Below, one piece after another: positions 57,968 to 64,000 of a stretch of DNA of 64,000 nucleotides. Location: positions 104,143,312 through 104,207,311 of the forward strand of contig NW_026947486.1 of the NCBI RefSeq assembly GCF_034190915.1, given 5' to 3'. The notes under the pieces were generated by a model. The model searched no databases and had not been told where the DNA came from. It was given only the letters and a program-made list of their open reading frames with translations. This stretch comes from Cavia porcellus. Its lineage: Eukaryota > Chordata > Mammalia > Rodentia > Caviidae. Both the position numbers and the translations under genes were made by a program. Within the stretch, counting starts at the first letter, position 1; each line of letters opens with the position of its first letter.

Positions 57968-58052
57968 GCTTTTTTTTTATACCAGGGATCAAAGTCAAGA
58001 TCTCTGCTTGCCAAAGGGGCACTTATGCCACTGAGTTAAACCACTGACCCCA
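57968..58052 (-). mobile_element. ID-like SINE
   Basis: 'ttttttttataccagggatcaaagtcaagatctctgcttgcc' then 'gcacttatgccactgagttaaaccactgacccc' is an ID in reverse complement. Confidence 0.75.
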
Positions 58053-58494
58053 AAATGCTTATTTTTAAAGAAAGTGTATCAGGCATGTAAAAAGTTTTAT
58101 GGAGAACTAGAGGAGAAAACACAAAATATATAAATAAGGCTAGATTAGTTTAAGAAACGAATTTCAGAACTCTCTTGAGAGTTCAGTGGCAGCTAAAATT
58201 CTTGTAGACAAAGGTGTATTCTCTCAATAAATAAGAATTAAACAACCACATAGATTTAATTTTTTGCTTTGAATTCTGGATGCATAGGACTTTTATTTGT
58301 AGTATAAGAACTATGTCTTAGCTAAATAATAAAAAATGACAGGAGATACAGAAAATTGGCATGATTTTTGAAATGATAGGAGAGATTCTGCACAGCATCA
58401 AATGTCTAACATCTAATATCTAATGATCCATACCCACTCTATCTCTGTGGTTTAGAGATATGCATCAGGTGACTAAAAATTTGTTACTCATTAC
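58053..58494. other. Unassigned sequence
   Basis: No feature recognised before the LTR target site. Confidence 0.4.
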
Positions 58495-58499
58495 TCCAC

Positions 58500-59348
58500 T
58501 GCTGTAGTCAGGGGTTGTGAGGAGAACAATTAGAATCAGAACACAGAATTTATTTTATTTTGTGGGGGTCACCCAGAGTTAAACGTACAAAGTGCAGGAA
58601 ATAGGTTCACAAGACTAAAGACCCAGAATATTCAGTCGAGGACCTGGGTCCAACAGCTATGTCCTACAAGAGGGGAACCTAGAGCCCATGACAATGCTTC
58701 CTACGAGTCCAACTGGAGCTCTAGAGCCCACAAGAAGCACTCACACGGTCTGTTTTATGGATCCATGTTGGGAAGGCCCAAAGGTCAGCAGTGAAAGCTA
58801 GAAAGTCTATGCCAGTGGGGTGAAGGAGCAGTGCTGGTAGGTTGAGGGTTCTCCACTGGAGCCAAAAAGTCATGCTCAAAATAAGGACCAGGGATGCCCT
58901 GAAAAGCACCACAGCCATCCTCAGTGATACAGAGATCCTGCAGTCCTCCAAAGATATGAACAGTTGAGTACATGCCAAAAAGCCAGTGTGACGAGTTTGT
59001 CCTGGAGATTAAGCGGCACACATCTTCCCCTCCAGAGCCAGGAAGTGATGCTCGATGTAAGGACCGGAAGTCTGCCAAAGTGAACCACAGTCACTCTCAC
59101 CAACAAGGTCCCCAGCTCCTCCAATGACAATGGTCAAACTCACACTGGGGTAGCTAGTCATGACGAGCTTCTCCAGGAGAACCAACGGCTCAAACAGCAA
59201 CACATAGGAGAACCCACAGTGCCTCACTCAGCTTCTCCACGTCTCTATTTATGCTGGCAACTTTCCATAGGTGGGCCATCTATGTTCAGCACCATGCTGA
59301 TTTAATTCAGCTGGTGTTAAGTTGACCACCAGTTTTTAATCCATAACA
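58500..59348 (-). mobile_element. Solo LTR, ERVL-like, copy 3 (long form)
   Basis: 849 bp flanked by TCCAC at 58495-58499 and 59349-59353. On the minus strand it begins TGTTATGGATT, has a TATA-like CATAAATAGAG about 100 bp in, an AATAAA near the far end, and ends CTACAGCA. It carries an internal duplication: the block from about 58866 ('gtcatgctcaaaataaggaccagg') recurs from about 59043 ('gtgatgctcgatgtaaggaccgg'), both ending in 'gtgacgag' or 'catgacgag'. Copies 1 and 2 keep only part of the second block. Confidence 0.85.
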
Positions 59349-59353
59349 TCCAC

Positions 59354-60106
59354 TGAAGATGCACTACACCAAGTTTCTACTGTGTTTTATATAGAAACAC
59401 ACAGTACGCTTTGAGGCCTAATTTTATTTGATCTTTCTTCAGTTTTCATACTGCTCCTTTTTGAAACTATTCCTTTAGCTTCTAAAATACCATTTTATTC
59501 TGGTTTTGTTGGCTTAATACCTCAGATTACCTCTTTCTACTTTTCAGAGTCTTTACTGGCTGAATAAATTAAATTCAACTCTCATAGTGTGTCAATATGT
59601 CATTTATGACTCACTTTTTTCAACATGACACACTCTCATCTACGTGGTTTTACACTCATATGAAAACAATTCTCAGAATGGGTGGTATAGACTGTTTCCT
59701 GAGCTCCAGACCCATATTCGCTAGTATTTTCAGACTTCTCTCATTCACCAGCCCTCCAAAGAGAATCTCACAGTTGCCACCTCATTTCTCTTCACTTCCT
59801 GATCTGCTAAAAAGCAAAAAAAGATATTTTTTGCTGAGAGAGAGGTTATTTACCTACATAAGAAAATGTTAGGCAATATGGGAGAGACATAAAGCAGAAA
59901 ACTGACAAGCTGGGAGGACTATTCCTCTCCCTTGGAACTTGCAAGAAATTCGAATCTTAGAGATTTGTAGTGTATGTATGCATAACTGATTTTAGAGGAA
60001 AAAAGGATTTAAATAAAGGTGGCTGTAGATGTATATTGCGATGCCCTCTGAAGTCGTCAAAGAAAAGTGAATATATTAGTCTTTGCAATTAAACTAATTA
60101 TTGTTT
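59354..60106. other. Unassigned sequence
   Basis: No gene recognised; the 91-codon frame at 59597-59872 has no domain. Confidence 0.45.
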
Positions 60107-60114
60107 AAATCCCA

Positions 60115-60285
60115 GTCCATAAACCAAGCATGGTGGCTCACTCCTGTAATCCCAGTACTCGAGAGGCTGAGGCAGGAGGATCCTTGATTGTTCGAGACCA
60201 GCATGGGCTACAAAGTGAGCTCAAGGCCAGCCTGAACTGTGTAGAGACCCTGTCTCAAAAAGACAAAAATAAAATAAAATAAAAT
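60115..60285 (+). mobile_element. B1/Alu-like SINE with target-site duplication
   Basis: AAATCCCA flanks it at 60107-60114 and 60286-60293. It has a clear A-box region (GTGGCTCACTCCTGTAATCC), a B box (GTTCGAGACC) and a tail of (AAAAT)n. Well preserved, so relatively young. Confidence 0.92.
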
Positions 60286-60463
60286 AAATCCCATTCTATG
60301 CAGAGACTGCACCACATGCCTTCTCTATCAAGATCTATTATTAACAAACGTTCCAATATTTAACAGCTACTAGGTTTCTCCATGGGCATTTCATATACAA
60401 TGTGTTTAAGATATAACTTGTCCAAAAACATAACATATCTAAAGCTGACTGTAGATGCATGTA

Positions 60464-60886
60464 TGTCGATGTCCGCTCCCGGCCGGCAGGAAGGACACAC
60501 GACAAAGTCTGGCAGTGGACAACCTTTTCTTTTATTTTTCTTCTCCGTACAGCCTGCCCTGGGATCGCTCCCAGCCGAAGCCTCCTTTGGTCCGCTCCCC
60601 GCGGCTCCTTCTGGGCTTCTACTTCCGGGCTTCTTCTTCCCCCCCAGGGGTGGCACCAGTATATATACAGATACAGTGTCCAATCATGTTAAAGTGAGCA
60701 AGGCAAGCTGATTGGCTAACATCATCAGTTGCCAGGCAGACTATATTGTTGAGCGGGTTGCTTACGCGGTAAGCAGGAAACTAACGTGCTCGATGGGAGG
60801 GGTAATCTACCTCAGGCTTTACTCTTTACTACAGGCCTCACGTCCGCCAAGTGAGGCGACCGGGCTCGGGGCTGCGGCTCCCAACA
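60464..60886 (-). mobile_element. 3' LTR of IAP-like provirus
   Basis: On the minus strand it starts TGTTGGGAGCCGC, an IAP-type start, directly after a polypurine tract. It has two inverted CCAAT-type boxes (at about 60640-60720), a TATA box (GTATATATAC at about 60658-60667), and AATAAA at about 60531 in the R region. It ends near 60464 (ACATCGACA; the exact end could be 60460). The LTR is GC-rich relative to its surroundings. The left target site cannot be paired because the other LTR lies outside the window. Confidence 0.82.
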
Positions 60887-60902
60887 TCTCCCCCTTTTTT
60901 AT
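60887..60902 (-). promoter_or_regulatory. Polypurine tract
   Basis: The minus strand reads AAAAAAGGGGGAGA immediately before the TGTTGG start of the LTR: the primer site for plus-strand DNA synthesis. Confidence 0.85.
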
Positions 60903-61381
60903 TTTTTTATGAATGTGCGCATCGTAGCCCTTCCTGGACTGGGTGCAGAGGCTTATGCCCTATGTGTAGGCCCACCGTAGGTCCTTGGCTTAGACCCTGG
61001 TCAGCCGTCCCATGGTCTGCCAAGGCCCTGAGGCCCTCGTTCTTTTTCTAGGGCCAGGCACAAACTGGACGGAACCTGGATGCACACAAGCTTGCACTCA
61101 TTTCCTCTCCGTAAAGAAATCCCCTCGGAGAGAAATTTAGACCTGGGCAGCATCTAACAGTCCAGCGGCTTACGTGCAGGATGGGGTAGGGCCTGGCTTA
61201 GGTTGAGTCGCACCGGGGGAGTACGCTCTTACCCGTCATTGACTCTCCTACCCAGCTATGTCATAATTTTTTAGAGGAGGAGTGTGGGAAGCTCACCACC
61301 CCTAGACTCGGTCGTAGGCTAGGCGAGCGAGCCATGCATATGCCTGAGGATCTTTTTGTCCATTTCGGGCTACCGCTATTT
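60903..61381 (-). other. Non-coding stretch between pol and 3' LTR
   Basis: About 480 bp with no open envelope frame, no signal peptide or transmembrane pattern. It is the place where env would lie in an exogenous betaretrovirus. Confidence 0.6.
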
Positions 61382-63345
61382 CTATTCATCTTGTTGGTTG
61401 GTCTGTGATGGATCTCCGGTAGGGCAGGTCTGGTCTTCAGTCGAGGGCTTTGTCGCCCGTGTCAGTCTCTCCGGTACCCACAGTGGTTCTCGTCCCGATT
61501 CCTGTGGGAAAACACAAACCGCGCCTCGGTTCCAGCTGACCACTGGATCCGGGCCCATCCATTGTCCTGTCAGGACATCTTTCCACTTCACCCACCCTTT
61601 ATGGTTGGGGGAAGGGTTGCAGTGCTCCACGGCTGGGGAGCAATTATCATTATTTAAATTTAAAAAATTGTGTGTGAATAGTGCCATGGATAATCGTGCC
61701 TTTGGGGCCAGGCCTTGGCCTACTCCCCCTTTTTGTTTTTGTAAAATTTCTTTGAGGCTTCTATGAGCCCTCTCAATGATTCCTTGACCTTGGGGATTGT
61801 ATGGGATACCATGTTTTAATTGAACCTCCATCATTTTGTAGAACTCATTGAAGGCTTTGCCTATATAGGCTGGTCCATTATCAGTTTTTAATATTTTTGG
61901 TTTGCCCCATGCGGCCCAAGCCGCCAGGCAATGATTGATCACATTAGACACTTTTTCACCTGTTTTTGTTGTTGCAAATATGACGTGAGAACAGGTGTCT
62001 GTGGAAACATGAACATATTTAAGAGTCCCAAACTCCTGTATATGTGTGATGTCCATCTGCCAAACATCACCAGGGATCAAACCTCGAGGGTTTACTCCCA
62101 TCAGTATGGCAGGTTTGTATGTGGCACAGGAGTCACATAGTCGCACGATATCTCGTGCATCTGCTCTGGAAACATGGAAATGGTTTGCTAGTGTCCTGGC
62201 ATTGACATGAAACTTATCATGGAAGGCACGGGCTCGCTCGATTGGTGTTAGTAAGGTAAAAATCCATAACGGGCGAGTGGCAGTATCAGCAGCCGCATTC
62301 CCCTGTGCCATAGGCCCTGGCAGGGATGTATGTGCTCTTATGTGGGTGGTGAAGACCTTATGGTGTCTGTTCTGAAGCAATGTCTGGATAGACAGGAACA
62401 GCCCAGCCACTGTGGAAGTGGATCTAATTAAACCGGCAGTCTCAAGCACTTGCATAGCATTGACCACATACCTAGAATCGGAGACAATATTAATGGCTTC
62501 TGAGAACCGTTTAAGAATCATTTTAATGATCTGCAGTTCCACCACCTGAGGCTGATCAGGTTCAAATTGTATGGTAACCGGGGGCTTGCCTAGGATCACA
62601 TAGGCGCCTATCCCCGTCTTGGAGCCATCTGTGTATATTGTAGTTGCTGGGACTAATGGCTCAGAGGCAGTAACCTTTGGAAAAATTATAGGGTGCTGAG
62701 TGACAAATGACAAGATAGGGTCTTTAGGGTATTGATTGTTTATATCCCCATGGAAAACACATCTCAGAATGGCCCATGTATCTATGCAGGCAGCCAGGGT
62801 CTTGATCTGGCTGGCGGTATAGGGTACTCGGATGGCTTGTGGTCCTGAGCCAAAATGTTGGACAGCTCTATCATGCGCTTCAAGGGCCAATGAAGCGACT
62901 GCCTCCGGGTAATGCTCTATGACTTTTGCAGGTGAGACCTTAGGGTGTATCCACAGTAGTGGTCCTTTTTGCCAAATCACCGCTGTGGGCTGTAGACTAG
63001 TCTGTAGCAAACAGACATCAAAGGGTCGCCCTGGTTTAATTCTGTGTAAGGTAGCCCCACCTAAGGCTTTTTCCACTCTCTGTAAGGCAGCTCTTGCCTC
63101 AGGAGTGAGCCTCCTGTGGGAGGCTATATCTGGGTCTCCCTTTAGAAGGTCGAACAGGGGTTTGAGATCTGAATTTGGTATATGTAAATATGGCCTAATC
63201 CAATTAATGTCTCCCAATAGCTTTTGCATGTCATTTAGGGTCCTAACGCCATCCGTCCTAATGGTGACCTTCTGTGGAGAGACTAGCATAGGGGAGATTT
63301 TCGCGCCTAAGTAGGTCACCATTTCTCCTCCCTGAATCTTGTAGT
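61382..63345 (-). pseudogene. pol: ERV pol: RT end, RNase H and integrase
   Basis: Continuous open frame from the deletion point to a stop at 61382. The annotatable frame opens at 63382, but its first 14 or so codons are out-of-frame RT sequence. Using that numbering: RT thumb/connection (YLGAKIS at about 24), RNase H at about 245-370 with acidic residues D252 (TDGS), E282, D302 and D366, an integrase zinc finger (H388/H392, H401/H403, C416, C419), and the integrase core D444, D501 and E537 with 35 residues between the last two. A basic, W-rich C-terminal domain follows. RNase H and integrase motifs look intact; RT does not, because the catalytic palm is missing upstream. Confidence 0.9.
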
Positions 63346-63822
63346 GGGACTGTTGGCCATACCTTGGGGCAGCGTTATCCACTCGTATCTGAGATCAGGG
63401 CTTTCTTGGTTAATGGTGGGTAAAGTAAAGGCGAACCTATGAGTGTCCTCTGGATGCAGGGGGATTGAGAAGAAACAGTCTCTAAGATCTATAACATAAA
63501 CTGGCCAGGACTGAGGGATGGCTGAGAGAGCTGGCAGCCCCCTCTGGACCGCCCCCAGGGACTGCATCTGCGCGTTGACCGCCCTTAGATCATGGAGCAG
63601 CCTCCACTTGCCAGACTTTTTCTTAATTATAAAAATGGGGGTGTTCCATGGGGAGGTTGACGGCTTAATGTGTCCTAATCTAAGTTGTGTACTGACTATT
63701 TCTGACAAGGCTAATAGCTTCTCCTTAGGCAGGGGCCACTGAGGTACACAAACCGGATCATTTGACCTCCAGGTGATTTTGATCGAAGTGGGTAGGAGAG
63801 CTTCTTCAGCGGCCCCTAAGAA
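63316..63822 (-). pseudogene. pol: ERV pol: N-terminal RT, cut by deletion
   Basis: The frame entered after the frameshift site is open from 63822. It shows the RT fingers ([20 protein letters not shown]), the first catalytic aspartate region ([13 protein letters not shown]) and the [10 protein letters not shown] turn. At about 63341-63346 it jumps straight to sequence that normally lies well after the YxDD box and changes frame, giving a stop at 63316. From typical RT spacing about 70-75 codons are missing, including the YxDD catalytic loop. Confidence 0.88.
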
Positions 63823-64000
63823 AAACCCAGCCCTTGCCTACCTTTTTTGTTCTCTACTGGTATTGGGGATGTCCGACCCTGTAGGGCATTGCCCAAGCCT
63901 TTGCCGGGGGTATATCCCTGGTTCCTGAGTATATCCTTAGCCTGGGGGGAGCAGTTTGACGTAAGCGTGACATCCATCTGAGTGAGGATGTCCCTTCCCC
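63816..64000 (-). pseudogene. pro: ERV protease C-terminal part, window edge
   Basis: A separate open frame reads in from the window edge and stops with TAG at 63816-63818. It carries a glycine-rich GYTPGKGLGNALQG segment followed by GRQGLGF, a G-patch as found after the protease of betaretroviruses and IAP elements. The catalytic DTG lies outside the window. The frame overlaps pol by a few codons in the +1/-1 relation. The visible part is undamaged, but the element is broken in RT. Confidence 0.75.
63822..63828 (-). promoter_or_regulatory. Pro-pol -1 ribosomal frameshift site
   Basis: The minus strand reads G GGT TTT in the protease frame, a canonical XXXYYYZ heptamer, three codons before the protease stop. 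A -1 slip here continues into the long pol frame without interruption. A downstream pseudoknot was not worked out. Confidence 0.75.

Larger units (their letters stand above)
60464..64000 (-). mobile_element. Class II (IAP-like) endogenous retrovirus, 3' part
   Basis: From right to left: end of protease with a G-patch-like tail, RT, RNase H, integrase, about 500 bp without an envelope gene, a polypurine tract and a 3' LTR. Gag, most of protease and the 5' LTR lie beyond 64000. The gene order, the protease G-patch, the frameshift between protease and pol, and the LTR start are those of betaretrovirus/IAP-type elements. The lack of env fits an intracellular IAP-like life cycle. The pol deletion makes this copy non-functional. 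Confidence 0.88.

Noticed and set aside
59597..59872. 91-codon ORF as a small host protein
   Set aside because: No domain, signal or splice context; A/T-rich unique sequence with chance-length ORFs.
60360..61051. Overlapping ORFs of 66-109 codons in and next to the retroviral LTR
   Set aside because: Long frames on both strands of a GC-rich LTR; none resembles env or an accessory protein.
61356..61766. 136-codon plus-strand ORF opposite integrase
   Set aside because: Shadow frame of the well-supported minus-strand pol.

Overview
This is a repeat-dominated, AT-rich piece of a mammalian nuclear genome in which I recognise no host protein-coding gene, rRNA or functional tRNA gene. The mixture of dispersed families (tRNA-derived ID-like SINEs, B1/Alu-like SINEs, one B1-ID fusion, MIR, MaLR LTRs, Tigger DNA transposons, L1, and an IAP-like class II retrovirus) points to a rodent. 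The B1-ID fusion and non-mouse-type L1s suggest a squirrel-, beaver- or kangaroo-rat-like lineage rather than mouse or rat. The species cannot be fixed from the sequence alone.

Layout. 1-16.9 kb: ancient, degraded sequence with MIR, L1M and MaLR fragments, microsatellites, and one rearranged L1 (about 1613-2998) whose 5' part is inverted relative to its 3' part. 16.95-27.45 kb: a full-length but dead L1 ('L1-B'), flanked by a perfect 12-bp target-site duplication, with five 91-bp promoter monomers at its 5' end. It carries two later insertions: a tiny L1 tail in ORF1 and, in ORF2, a 3.3-kb element (20183-23513) consisting of 5'UTR, an intact 350-codon ORF1 and 3'UTR with no ORF2. That element is the most interesting object here: a recent half-L1 (HAL1-like) retrotransposon. 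27.5-43 kb: an ID SINE, a Tigger MITE, another L1 tail, an old antisense HAL1 broken by LTRs and a B1, a mariner relic, and an ancient L1M carrying an ORF-less L1-derived insertion (38302-39056). 43-55.4 kb: two older long L1s ('L1-E', plus; 'L1-F', minus) arranged tail to tail, each with further insertions. 55.4-60.3 kb: L1M and LTR fragments, Tigger2, a solo LTR and SINEs. 60.46-64 kb: the 3' part of an envelope-less IAP-like provirus on the minus strand (protease end, pol, 3' LTR), whose RT has lost the catalytic palm segment; its 5' part lies beyond the window.

The story is one of nested transposition. Target-site duplications at many junctions give a relative order: ancient L1M/HAL1/MIR/Tigger first, then the long L1s, then the ERVL-type solo LTRs, SINEs, half-L1 and 3'UTR-only L1 insertions. 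Several non-autonomous L1 derivatives keep the L1 3' region but lack the replicase, implying mobilisation in trans by a related full-length L1.
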